Source: Cryptomeria japonica
Taxonomy: Eukaryota > Streptophyta > Pinopsida > Cupressales > Cupressaceae
Length of the DNA: 64,000 nucleotides
Assembly (NCBI RefSeq): GCF_030272615.1
Contig: NC_081412.1
Coordinates: forward strand, 100,997,796-101,061,795
Reading direction: 5' to 3'
Both the position numbers and the translations under genes were made by a program. Shown here one piece after another: positions 47,142 through 59,206 of this stretch. The notes under the pieces are model-generated. The model was not told the origin of the DNA and searched no databases. It saw only the letters and a program-made list of their open reading frames with translations. Numbering within the stretch: position 1 is the first letter of the stretch; each line of letters opens with the position of its first letter.

Positions 47142-48184
47142 AGGTAAATGGGGTTCACTAGTCTAATTATATAAACTAAGAATCAAAAGCAATTTACATT
47201 AAAAATACATTCAAGAATAATCAATAGGCCCAACTTCAAACCTATTGAAAGAGCTAAGCACAAATAATTGATTTATTCTTTTTCTTGATGATTTTATTTG
47301 ATAAGAGAATGCAAGAACTAAGGCTAATGATGTAAAATTGAGAGTAATTAGCATAAATTGAAAGCTATAGAATAGATATGCATATTATAAGTACATATTT
47401 GGAAACATGGATCAGAAAGGAACCTGTGTCTTCTATTTGGGACTAAAAGTGCATGACTATATGGGTTGGCATCCTAGAATTGAAGGTGTTTGATGTAGAT
47501 ATTGAGAACAAATTTGAGATTATGAATATTTTCCTAATTTTTTTTTGGAAAAGTATCAGACGCTTCAGACTTGTCTGAAACATCTATGGTTTTCTAGTTC
47601 TTCAAAGTATGGATCTCTTTATCTTATTTTGTAATTCTTAAATCTATAATCCTCCTTTAATGAACCTAAAAAGCCACATACATAACAAAGGAAAAATAGT
47701 GCTGGGTTTATGTGGGTTTTCCTAGATCAAACCCCAAGTTTGGAATTAACCCTATAATGAAGAATTGATAGAAGAGAGTGCTTACCCTTGTACGAAAAAG
47801 GTTGAAACTTTAAGGAAAATGTTGAATTCATAATATTTTACCTCAAGCTTGATGATGTTGATGATGTAATGATATTTGGATAGAACCCTCAAGTGTTGAT
47901 TCAATAACATAACATGACAAGCCAAGATCAATCATGAAAAACAACTTGCATGAAGATTATTGTAACTTGTTGCTCCATAATGCTCAAATTTGATCAAATT
48001 AGCTCATAATGCTTTCTATTGGAGTTAATTGAAATGTGGATGGATGAAAATGAACAAGGAAAGATACTCTTATATAGGACTCCCAAGGTATTTCATAATT
48101 TAGGTTAACCTCCAATCGTTATATTAAAATATCGGGATCACAAATCAGCTGTCAAGAACTGGTACACCAACATATTAAAAAATT
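47142..48184 (-). repeat. LTR-like arm of a large inverted repeat, left arm, outer part
   Basis: Reverse-complement partner of about 51190-52238. Matching landmarks (left, with its mirror on the right): GTAAATGGGG..ACTAGT, AAAATTGAGAGTAATTAGCAT, GAACCTGTGT, CAAGCTTGATG, TGCATGAAGATT, CTTATATAGG and ACCAACATATTAAAAAAT. A TATATAAG box on the minus strand (about 48069-48076) suggests it is a promoter-bearing LTR in minus orientation. Identity is moderate (about 70% by eye). Confidence 0.75.
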
Positions 48185-49383
48185 ACCATTTTACTATTCA
48201 TCTTATCATAGCTCTAACCCTGAATTTTTTTCCTTTGAAACACGATGAGGATTCAATTGATGATGTGATTGTTGAAGATCCTCCCTACAAAAAGGCCAAT
48301 AAAAAAGAGACCCAAGGCTCGCATTTACTGGATTAATGGTTCATTCATGCATAGCAGGGGAAAGGATAAGAGAAGGACTATGCATATTAGGGGAAAGGAT
48401 GTCGATTCAGGGGCTGATAAGGATATCCCTAGGGAGTTGTCTTAGGTCCACATGTTTGAGGAGGTCCTTAGAATTTGTGATTAGTACAAGAATTCAAATG
48501 AGAACCACAATTAAGAACTCCCCTCTTAGGGGGACTTTATCAATTCTGATGCTAATGGTAGTAAAATCAGTATGTTTGATGTTATTGGCATGGAAAAGGA
48601 TGGTGCACTGGGTTAGGTCATATTGCTTGAGTGGTTCTTATGGAGAAAGGCCAGATTAACATCAAAATTAACACCTTGCAAAATAGGGTAGACAATGTTA
48701 ATATGTCTATTGAAGGTTAGATTTCTAAGGAGGACAAATTCAAGATGTTGGGAGTTCTTGAAAATGTTGGTAAGGATATCAACATTATGAGACAAGCCTT
48801 TGATGGGAGATCAACTTGTTACAGGACATCATCAACAAAGCTCATAAAAATTTGGAGACAATGGTGAATGTTATCAAGACCTTTATCCAAAACAACGCTA
48901 CTATTTTGAATAATCTCAACATTATGTTGAAGGAGCTGAAGCTTAATATTTTTGAGAAGGACCGCAAAGGAAAGAATGCAGACTTAAATGTTTCTAATAA
49001 AGGTAACATGGATGATGTCCCTATTTTTGGTAAAGGTAAAATTTTTTATTTTTAGCTACAAGGGCCTTACACTTGTACTCATAGTCAAGATAAATGGAAG
49101 GTGAGAGTCAATAGAGTTGTTAAAGAGGTTGTTAATATCCATGATAATCTGATTCAAAAATATTTAGAGGTTGCACACATTTTGAAAGAGTTACAGTAGA
49201 TCCTCTATCTCTTTGTCTTCTCCATTGTTTTTGTTTTGTTCCTTTTAGTGTTGTTGATGCTAGGCTACTAGTTTGATAATGCTTTCTATGGTTGCAACAT
49301 TTTTATGTAAAGGGTTTCAAGGTTCCCTTCAAAACCTATTTTACAATCTATCAAAAACACATTTAAAATTTGAGCTCAATCAG
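48185..49383 (+). pseudogene. degenerate coding insertion of unknown transposon origin
   Basis: This 1.2-kb block is absent from the right arm. On the plus strand a broken frame reads KKRPKARIYWINGSF, HSRGKDKRRTMHIRGKD, FINSDANGSKISMFDVIG, then in other frames INIKINTLQNRVDNVNMSI, EDKFKMLGVLENVGKDINI and a coiled-coil part LETMVNVIKTFIQNN..LNNLNIMLKELKLNIF. Many of the stops are TAG. The end (GTTGCAACATTTTTATG..GGGTTTCAAGGTTCCCTTC) resembles a non-LTR tail region, but I cannot name the family. I suspect a LINE ORF1 fragment; this is inference. Confidence 0.45.
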
Positions 49384-49642
49384 GGGGGACTATGGTGCCT
49401 AGCATCCTAGTCCACTAGAACTATGGTGCCTAGCACCATAGTCCACTTAGAAAGGGGTGATATAAAGGTAGATCCATTATACATAGGCTCACAAGAGAAA
49501 ATCAGATCACCATATCAACATACAACAATATATTTGCAATACAAGGCTTATAAAAATGCTTGGAAAAGAGCTAGGAGGATACAAACTAAGGCAAGGGCCC
49601 AAAAAGGAGTGTGCAATTGTAATGAGTTAAAATTTATGACAC
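49384..49642 (-). repeat. left arm of the inverted repeat, inner part
   Basis: Resumes the match after the insertion: ACTATGG, AAGGGGTGA, GATCACCATAT, GCTTGGAAAAGAGCTAGGAG and AAAATTTATGAC, mirrored in 50935-51190. With the outer part the arm totals about 1302 bp without its insertion, equal to the right arm. A perfect hairpin ACTATGGTGC-CTA-GCACCATAGT lies at about 49421-49443. Confidence 0.7.
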
Positions 49643-50934
49643 CATATTTAGCCTCCACTTTAGTGGGAGTATGAACTTATGCTCATACTCATGTTAAAGT
49701 AGAAGAAAGAGATAGAGAGACTTGAGAAAATAGGAGAAATATTATAAACATATAAGATGCCACTAAATTTTAGGGAACAAGCCCCCAAGATTAGGATATT
49801 AACTCACACAATCACATCCAATAAAGGACACAAAACACAAGGTAAAACAATTAAAAGCCAAACAAAAAGGAAAATAAAAAGAAACACAAAAGGGGTTAAT
49901 ACTATAAATAGAGGCTCAAAGTCAACTATTTGAAGAGACCTCGATGATCAAAATATCTCAACCGCTAATATCATTGTTGGAATGTTATTTAAAGAGCACA
50001 AGAAGTCATATAGAAAGAGCAAGAGAATACACCAATTGATGAGACATGAAGTCATGATCCTACAACTAGCAAGGTATGTTATACTATGGGTTCATGGGGG
50101 AAGGAGAGAGATAGACATGGATTCCACTGGGTAGAAAATTGTGTTATGCTAGGTGATCCATGAAAAGAGAGGGAGAAGCATAGATTACACTAGAAAACAA
50201 GGTGTGCTATGTTTTGTGATCTGTTGAAAGAAAGGAGAGTCAAATTGGGCTAGAAAGGTGTGTCATTTTAATTGACTCATACTAAGAAATATTATAAAGA
50301 AAAACCTCTTGTTTGATGAATAATCTAAAAAATTGATTGTAAAATGGGTGTTGTGGTGTACACACAACATAAAGATTACCAAATAAAATCCTCTGTTTGT
50401 AAGGCAAACTAAAAACTTGGTTGCAAAATGGGTGTTGCAGTGTGCACCAACAAAAAGACTAAGGAGGTCACACATATGCCCCCCACTTAAGATGTCAACA
50501 TACCTTCATGTTGATATTTTAAGGAAGATAGAAATCAAGGATAAACACCTTCACCACCAAGGATATATCCTTAACAAAAATGCATTCATTCCAAGCTAGA
50601 TATATGATACAACTCTTTAAGAAAGGAATAGATAGTTGTAAAGGCGATATCTTACAATAAGTGTAAAGAGATACTTTTCAAGGATATAAGATGATTAAAG
50701 AGGGAGGAAGATATATTTGTCCAAAGATATCTACCTACAAGAGGAGATCTTTAACAAATGTAATATTTTCAACACCAAGGAAGGGGAAGGAGACCAAGGA
50801 TACACACCTTCCCTATTTCTAGAAGAGGTGATTATTGACGAAGGGTTACACACTTTCAACGCCAAGGAGAGATAATTTATAAAAGACAAAAATTTCAAGA
50901 AAGGAAGAGGTCCTAATAAAGGATATGCACTATA
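49643..50934. other. spacer of the inverted repeat, with degenerate tandem units
   Basis: No gene. The phrase AAATGGGTGTTG(T/C)(G)GTG.. with CTCT(T/G)TTTG recurs at about 50290-50375 and 50375-50460, and AGACATGGATTCCACT / AAGCATAGATTACACTAG recurs at 50110-50215. From 50500 on, phrases of the type CAAGGATA(TA)CACCTT recur in an irregular way. Confidence 0.5.
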
Positions 50935-52238
50935 ATGTCATAAATTTTAATCCTTGCTCTTTTTGTGCCCTTTCTTTAGTATGTCTCCTAGCTCTTTTCC
51001 AAGCCTATTTCTGGCTTTGCATTGTAAAACTGGTCATATGATCATATGGTGATCTAGGTAGCTGTCCTAAGCTTGAGTACACACGTGCCACCTTTGCTTC
51101 ACCCCTTTTTGGTTGAAATTGGGTGTTAGACACCCTTGTCCTAGTGTAATAGGGCACCAAGTGCCATAGTTCCCTTAGAATGGGCCCATTTTTTAATATG
51201 TTGGTATATCAGTTCCCGCTAGTTGATTCTCAATCCTAATATTTTAATTTAATAGTTGAAGGTCAACCTAATTTATGAAATACCATGGGAACCCTATATA
51301 AGAGCATCTTTTCTAATTCACCTTCATACATCTCTTACATCATTTCATCCCACCATATCCTCTCACATCCTACATCATTCAAGAGAAAGTATCATTGACA
51401 AATTTTTTTAGATCTAAGAATTATGGAGTAGCAAGTTGCAACAATCTTCATGCAAGCATGTTTTCATGATTGATTATTTTATGTCTTGTCATCCTATAGC
51501 ACTATAGCACCAACATTTGTTGGTCTTATTCAAATAGAATTGCATCATCATTATCATCAACAACATCAAGCTTGAAGTATAATATATTGTGGATCTAAAA
51601 TTTTACTTCAGAGCTTTCCTTTTATTTATTTCATTAAGCTTGTTAATTTCGAACATAGGTTTTGGTTAAGGAAAACCCCTTTCAACCCAACAACATTTTT
51701 TTTATCTTGTGTGTGTAGGTGATAGGTTCTAGAGAGAAGGAATATAGATCTAGAAAGTACATATTGAGATAAATAAAACCAAATTTTGAAGAAGCAAAAA
51801 ATCCTTGACATTGTTGCTTAGCTCCATCGTTAGAAACCTTTTCAACGAAACGTGAGGATAATATTTTGAGAGATATTATGATTCAGAATTTGTTTCTGAT
51901 ATCTGCATATGATGCCTATAGGACAAGGTTGCATAGCCCCATTCTCCAATATTTTTGAGCTCAAAGTTTACACACAGGTTCCTCTTTGCTTCTTATTTCC
52001 AGATATGCGCTTAGTGTCTACATATCTATTTTAAACTCTTTGTTCATGCTAATTACTCTCAATTTTACATTATTAGACCTAGCTTTCACATCATTTCCAA
52101 TATCAAACTAAATTCAACTAAACAAGGATGAACATTCAATAGGTCCCCATCAACTCTCTTAGATCTCCTTAATGTATTGAGGTGGTAAGTGTGCTTGATT
52201 CCTAGTTTACATAATTGAACTAGTGGATCCCATTTACA
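50935..52238 (+). repeat. LTR-like arm of the inverted repeat, right arm
   Basis: An uninterrupted 1304-bp copy, plus orientation. TATATAAG at 51295-51302 sits inside ACCCTATATAAGAGCATC and is followed by a T/C-rich leader, like an LTR promoter. It mirrors the left arm end to end apart from the insertion at 48185-49383. I see no primer-binding site or pol, so the family is open. Confidence 0.75.
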
Positions 52239-53607
52239 AACACCTGCTATAAATTTTGGTGAACTTGACATATCTTACACTTGCATTCACTACTAATTTA
52301 CAAAATCTGACTGGTTTGCTATTTCAAACATGACTACATTATTTATTAGCTATATCTATCAAAATCATATGTTGAATGATGGTCTATTTCTCTTCACTCT
52401 TATTGAATTCATTCATAGAACTTTAATGTATTGCATAATATGGATTTCAAAGATTTTCCTAAAAGGTAAGTGCACAAAGATGGGGGACCAAAAAGGGGTC
52501 TTAAGATGGCACTTTTTTTTTTTCTCTCTGAAACCAACATAGTTTGAACTTCGACAAGAAAATGAAGATAGTTACACTCAAAATATGAGGATGCAGTAAG
52601 AACAAGAGTTGTAGTGCTATGATTCTTCTTTCTAAACTAATACTTTTTTTTAAAAAAATGGTGGATATTAAAGGTTTCAAAAAGGGGGAGCACATACAGT
52701 GGTCCTATTTTTTTTGAAAAACATAACATAGAACCTGGTGTGCTCCCCCTAAAATGTCAACTTTTTTTTTGAGTTTTTAAAATCGCTCCGGTGGTAAATT
52801 AGATAACACCTTGTAGTTTATGCCAGATTTTTCTAGTAATTTTTTACTAATTTTCGAAGTGGACATATCCTGAAACACAAAAATTTGAGCGTTCTCCCCC
52901 CAAAATTTGTGAGAACTAATCAAAAATCATTTTTTTGAAAATTGTGTAGAATGGAGTCTAGTTTCTATAAAAAGTAATTTGTTTCAAAATTCGATAAATG
53001 GGTAAGAATCTATGGCCGAAATACGACATGTTGGTTTTTGACAAAAAACAGACACACTAACAAAATAAATTATGGATGAAGACCTTAATGTTATTAAAAT
53101 TTGAAAATAATTATATGGTTGGATAGCTAAGAGAGAGCTTGATGATTGTATGGTGTTTTTTTATTGTTTTGAAACACGTGCAACCTAACAGAGAGCACGA
53201 ACAAAAATGTTAGAAAATTTTCAATATTTGCTAGAAAACACATCTCAGGCTTGAAGGCTTGGATGCCCAAGGAAAATCCAAGCATTGGTGTTTTCCAAGG
53301 CAATAAGTTTGGTGCATGTCAAATTTTGGTGTGCACCAAATGGAAAAAAATTCAAAAAAGCATTTTACGTGTGCCATATATGGCACATGCCAAATGTATT
53401 TCATAGTAATTTTTCATCTTAGTCACATTTCTATTTGTATTTTTTATTTCTTATACTTTAAGTTATATTTTCTGTATATATTATCAGGATGTTTGAGAGT
53501 GGTTCCATATATTTAGGAGTTATAATGCAGATTCTAGATTTTAGAGTATTCATATAGATTTTAGACCTAGTCAAATTCCTGTAATCAACATGCTCATACC
53601 AACATTA
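52239..53607. other. gene-free stretch
   Basis: No coding sequence. GGGGGAGCACA at 52684 is mirrored by TGTGCTCCCCC at about 52739. Short mirrored phrases (GCTTGGAT..ATCCAAGC near 53257-53285) occur. Nothing I can assign. Confidence 0.4.
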
Positions 53608-53839
53608 TCTCTCTAGTCTCTTCCGTGCATGCCCCCTCTCTATTACTTAACCCCTACCTCTCTCTCTCTCTTAGGTCTCTCCCTCTCTACTTTCTTCCCT
53701 CTCTCAGGTATCTCTCCCTCTCTTTCCCATGTCCCTCATCCACTCTCTCTCTTTGGTCTATCCCTCTCTTTCCCTCTTTCACTTGGGATCTCCCTTTCTC
53801 TCCCTCTCTCAAGTATCTCTATCTCTCACTCTCCCCCCA

Positions 53840-53872
<33 letters not shown>

Positions 53873-55022
53873 CCATCCCACTCCCTTTCTCTTTCTCCCA
53901 AGTCTCTCTTCCCCTCTCTCTCTCAAGTCTCTCTCCCTCTTATCCTTTATCTCTCTATCTCTCTCTCCTCCTCTCTTAGGTGTCTCTCTCTCCCATTATT
54001 TATCTCTCTTTCCCTCTAACTCTTTTTCCCTCTTTTCATCTCTTTCCCTCTCTTCATCCCTTTTCCTCTCCCTCTCTCTCTATCTCTCTTTCCCTGTATG
54101 TTTCTCTCCCATTCTTTCTTTCTTAAGTCTCTCTCCCTCACCCTTTATCTCTCTATCTCACTCCCATATTCTCTCAATTGTATCTCTCTCCCATTCTCCC
54201 CTCCCTCTCTCTGTCCCCTTCTCTCTCTCTCTCATTATTTATCTCTTAAGTCCCTCTCCCTCTTAGCCTCTATCTCTCTATCTCGCTCTCCTCCTCTCTC
54301 AGGTGTATCTCTCTCTCACTCTCTCCCTCTCTCCTCCCCCTCCCTCTCTCCCAAGTTCTCATTATCTCTCTTTCTCACTCTCTCCCCCTCTCCCTCTCTT
54401 TACCTCTCTCTCTCTCTAGTCTCTTACTCTCCTTCCATCCCTTCCTCCCTCTCACTCAGTCTCTCTCTATCTCTCACTCTCTATTTCTCTCTCTCACCAT
54501 CCCTCCCTTCACCTCTTAGGTATTTCTCTCTCTCCCTCTCTCAAGTGTATCTATCTCATTCTCTCTCTCACTCTTAGACCCTCCCTTCCTCCCTTTCCCC
54601 TAAAATGTCTACCTCTCTTTTCCTCCCTCTCTCAGGTATCTCTCCCTATCTTTCCCTCTTTCAATTGGTCTCTCTTTCTCTCCCTTTCTCACTCTTTCCC
54701 TCTCTCCTTCCCCTTCTCTCTCACTTGGGCTCTCTATCTCTCACCATCCCTCCCTCCACCTCTTAGGTCTCTCTAGGCATCTCACTCTCTCCATCCTTCT
54801 CCCTCTCTCTCTCTCTCTCACCATCCCTCCATCCACCTCTCAGGTCTCTCTATATTCCCCCCTCTCCCTCACTCTTCTATTATTTCTCTCACACATTCCA
54901 CTCCCTCTCTTCACATTCTTCCCCTTAACTCTCTCTATCTCTTCACATATTTCCCTTTAACTCTCTTTGTACCTCTCTCCCTCCCTCTCCCTTTCTCTTT
55001 CTCTCTCAAGTCTCTCTCTCCA

Positions 55023-55055
<33 letters not shown>

Positions 55056-56001
55056 CTATCTTGCTCTCCTCCTCTCTTAGGTGTATCTCTCTCCCATTCT
55101 CTCCCTCTCCCTCTTTATTATTATCTCTCTTTCTCACTCTCTTCCTCTCTCCCTTTGTTATTATCTCTCTTTATTACTCTCTCCCTCTCTCCCTTTGTTA
55201 TTATCTTTCTTTTTCACTCTCTCCCTCTCTCTCTCTCTCTCTTAGGTGTCTCTGTCCCATTCTTTCCATCTCTCCCTCCCCATCTCTTTCTCTCTCGATA
55301 CTCTCTCTCTTTTCCTCTCTCCCTCCTAGTCCTCTTCTCTCTATTTCCCTCTAACTCTCTTTCCCTCTCTCCCTCCCAGTCCCCCCTATGTCTCTCTTAG
55401 GTATCTCCATCTCTCATTCTCTCCATTCTTTCCCTCTATCCCTCCCCCTCCCTCTCCTTTTCTCTCCCTCTTTCCCCCCTCTCTCTCATGCACACACACA
55501 CACACATGCGCATGCATGCACACACACATGCACATGCACACACACACATGTGCACACACACACACACACACACTTTTTCTCTCTATGTGTCCTCTCTCCT
55601 AGGTATATCCCTATCTTTCCATCAATCCCTCCCTCCCTCTCTCTCTTAGGTATCTCTCTCTCCCATTCTTTCCATTCTCTCCATTCTTTCCCTCTCTCCC
55701 TCCCCATCCCTTTCTCTTTTACTCTCCCTCTTTCCCTCTCTCTCTCCCCACTCTCTCCCCCCCCTCTCTCCCCCCCTCTCTCTCCATCCCCCCTCTCCCC
55801 CTCTCTCCCTCTCTCTCCATCCCCCCCTCTCTCATCTCTCTCTCTCTACCCCCTCTCTCTCTCAGGTGTCTCTCTCTCCAATTATTTTCATTCTCTCCAT
55901 TATTTCCTTCTCTCCCTCCCCATCCCTTTCTCTTTCTATCTCCCTCTTTCCATCTCTCCCTCTTTCCATCTCTCCCTCTCTTCCTCTTTTTCCCTCTCAA
56001 A

Positions 56002-56044
<43 letters not shown>

Positions 56045-56101
56045 CTCTTTCCATCTCTCCCCCTCCCTTTCCCTTTCTTTATCTCTGTCCATTCTCTTCC
56101 T

Positions 56102-56170
<69 letters not shown>

Positions 56171-56408
56171 GCACTCTATCCTTCTCTCAAGTCTCTCTCT
56201 CTTGCACTTGGGATTTCTTTCTCTAGTATCTCCCTCAACCCCCACCTCTCTCACTCTCTCTCTCTCTCTCTCTTAATTCTCCCTCTCTCCCTCCCACTTC
56301 CTTTATCTTTCTCTCTCAAGTCTCTCTCTTTCCCTCTAACTCTCCTTCCCTCTCACCCCCCCTCTCTCTCTCTCAAGTCTCTCTCTCCCATTCTCCCCCT
56401 CCCCCTCT
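53608..56408. repeat. 2.8-kb polypyrimidine (CT-rich) tract
   Basis: Almost every base on the plus strand is C or T. The dominant text is CTCTCTCCCTCTCTC with a recurring punctuation CTCT(T/C)A(G/A)GT(A/G)TCTCTC every 50-150 bp, so it looks like a degenerate higher-order repeat rather than a pure dinucleotide run. TA runs lie at about 53857, 55038 and 56026. A CA/TG tract with ATGCATGC lies at 55490-55573. It makes long low-complexity frames on both strands (up to 340 codons) that are not genes. Confidence 0.95.
55490..55573. repeat. CA/ATGC-rich microsatellite inside the CT tract
   Basis: Runs of CACACA separated by ATGCGCATGCATGC, ATGCACATGC and ATGTGC, a pattern prone to left-handed DNA. 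Confidence 0.9.
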
Positions 56409-57819
56409 GATGCAAAGAGTCTTGGAGCTTGATCCAACTCACCTTCTGGATTGTCTTGTCCTCCTTAACCCTTCAACTACTCAAGTCCATCTAATGTCAC
56501 TTAGTACGGGTTTATGTTAATGAGACCTCCAAGGTTTGAACCTCTTTGGATTTCCTCATAGGTATAGCCAATGGTTTTGGACAATCAACTCCACCTCTTG
56601 AGGTTGCCACCTCAATCACACACACACCACTCTAGGGCTCCAACCACTTCCAATGGACTCACAATGCATCTAAAAAGTGTCTTTGAAGTATTTTTAGGCT
56701 TTTAGGATCACCAAACCCATTGATTAGGCTTCCTAACCTTTCTAGGTCTCTACCGGGCTCAAAGAGGCCTAATTGAATTAGCCCTCCCTTGGCGGTTTTA
56801 GGGACTTAGTTTGAAAATTTTCCAAACAAGGCGAGAAATAAATTATGGATTTGAGTACCCTTTTGGAATTTATATAAAATACTTAAAATTTATCATTTGG
56901 GTTATTCGTACAAGCGGGGTTTCCAATACTGCACTATTTTTGAGGGTTTAGGCCTCACTAGGTGACTTGGAAAGATGGTTTCAAAACCCTTCACCAATCA
57001 AATCTCCTGCTCCAAAAAAATTAGAATTATTAAAGGGTTCTCAAAGGGATCTCCATCCATATGACACTTTATCCTGGACCAATCCCCATGTGCTCTTAAA
57101 CACACTTTTTCTATTGTCCTAACTAACCTACTCCCAACGGTGAGCCTAGGGCTTCATTGTATCTCCTCCTCAAGGAACTGCAAAACCACAAATCATATAA
57201 TAAAAATATACATATAACCTAACCTATAATTCTTATTGATTTCAATAGGTTCCATCAAAGAATGCTTAGGTTAGAGCCATTTTGCTCTTAAACCCTACTT
57301 GCAAGGGTTTTACACCTAGTTGCAAAGAATGGAAGAAATCTCTACAACTAAGAACAATTATACCTACAAAACAAGCTTCTATAAAGTAAATTCAATCAAC
57401 ACTCATACCCTACAATGAGTTTACACAAACAAGTCCGTAATGGACCGTACCAAGCAATGAAAACAAGTGAAAACTATCAAATGGTGAAGAAAACAAGATT
57501 GTTTCAACAACCAAACACTTCCTCTTGCATTCCCAATTGTCCAACCCGTACAATGAAGTGAATTTTGGCTTTTATTCTCTTGGTTTAGTTGGTTCAACCA
57601 AATTTTCAATTCCTTCAACCAAAAATGCAACTTTTGCAAAAAATTGCAAAATGTTGCTCAACAACTTTTACATCTTTTTCCTCCTAAGATGCAACTTTGC
57701 ATTCTAATGCTTTGCAAGACTCCCGAAGGTCCTCAAACACCCTAGAAGTCCTAAAAACAACACAATTGGCCCCTAATAGATGAATACATTCATCAGGAGT
57801 ACTTCTTCTGTGAACTACC
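56409..57819. other. gene-free stretch between the CT tract and a copia LTR
   Basis: Rich in short phrases such as CTCAAGT, CCTAGG and CTCCTC with no domain-bearing frame. Probably an old repeat; not identified. Confidence 0.4.
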
Positions 57820-58950
57820 TGATGAATACTAAGAGGGGGGGTGAATTAGTATGCCTAAAAACTTAATCAAATTCTTAAACAATTTTCTAGTAGACCGATG
57901 TAGTAGTTTAAACAAAAAATCGGTTAAAACATAAACAAGCCAAATAGAAAATAGAGAATTCACCCACAAAAGCACAATCACCATAACACAAGATATTTTG
58001 ACGTGGAAACCCAAATGGGAAAAACCACGGTGAGTAAAACTCACAAGTCAACTATCTGCAGAATAGTAACCGGACCGGTTAAGGCCTTACAATGTTCTTC
58101 ACCAAAATAGATCCTATTAGGAATCTAGATCTCTGTTAGGAGATAAGTCTTGTTAAAGACTACCCTATTAAAGGATTTCAGATCCACAACTGTGAACCAC
58201 CTTGTTAGAGGATTTACAATAGGCTTGGCTGGCCTACCCGGTTAAGGGTTTTAGACTTGTCGAAGAGATTAGTAATCAACAAGTGAATGATCTAGGAAGT
58301 AGCACAAAATTCTTGATTAGATCCTTGATAGTTCTCTATTAATGCATTGCAGTAATACTTCAGTCTTCTAACCTTTGCACTCACAATCTCTATAGTGAGA
58401 TACCTTTTTCACACAAACCTAATCTGCTCTACAATACTCGCACACATAAATAAAATCCTTCAAAACCCTAGACATGATGTAATCATATAGGAATCTGATT
58501 TCATGTCGGTCCAATAAGATTAGACTACAATTTTCTAGGTACAGTGCATCTAGACACATTTGGTAACACGACACAAAAACACCGCTAAAGTGTCGGTGGA
58601 TGATAACTCATCACACTTTACAATTATACCGGTTTAACACAGTATACCAATTAACTATAAACAAAGACTAGTAAACTGGAACATAGTATTTCGATAAAAA
58701 ATTAACTGCCGCTAGGGGTCCTCGTACCGCTTGGCATCTTCATACCGCTTGAGGTCTCAATACCGCTATGAGCGGTGAGCTTCTTCTTCAAAACACTGAT
58801 AGTCTTCAACAAATAAAGACTATACATACAATGGCATATAATACTGGTGTGAACAACACAACACACATTATCGATGGAGAATAACTCATACATAAAATAA
58901 GTGTGTCCATCAATGACAATCACAACTTAGACATCATCATAATACCAACA
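57820..58950 (-). repeat. Sirevirus-like copia 3' LTR
   Basis: Read on the minus strand it begins TGTTGGTATT directly after the polypurine tract GCCAAAGGGAGAGAT and ends near AGTATTCATCA; the GGGGGGGTGAATTAG block sits near its left end. It holds the GTGGAAACCCAAATGGGAAAAACCA block (58002-58026) and a CATCAATGACAATC block near the right end, as in the other LTRs here. Confidence 0.8.
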
Positions 58951-59145
58951 ATCTCTCCCTTTGGCATTGATGGCAACACTTAGGAAAATTTTGACATCTA
59001 AGTGCTTACAAAACAAAAATAGATACCATAATCAAAATTACTCCCCCTAAGCATATACACTACTCCCTTTGCAAAAATTATAAGTATGTGCATGAAATTT
59101 TCAATACTACTCCCCATAAAATTTTTATACTACTCCCCCTTTGCC
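58951..59145 (-). other. multiple polypurine tracts before the 3' LTR
   Basis: On the minus strand, purine blocks of the GGGGGAGT type occur at about 58953-58965, 59041-59050, 59061-59072, 59110-59118 and 59133-59144 (the last reads GGCAAAGGGGGAGT). This repeated arrangement supports a Sirevirus. Confidence 0.7.
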
Positions 59146-59206
59146 AACAATGACAAAGTAATGCAAAATATTCACTTTTTGTATAATATAAAAATAGAGT
59201 ATATGT

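Noticed and set aside
53625-56410. Long plus and minus frames (up to 340 codons) rich in Ser/Leu/Pro or Arg/Glu
   Set aside because: They are translations of a CT/GA simple-sequence tract in several overlapping frames at once, with no domain or start context.
57829-57850. CTGATGA near 57819 as a second hammerhead core
   Set aside because: No GAAA or stem II pairing follows; it is the end of a copia LTR.
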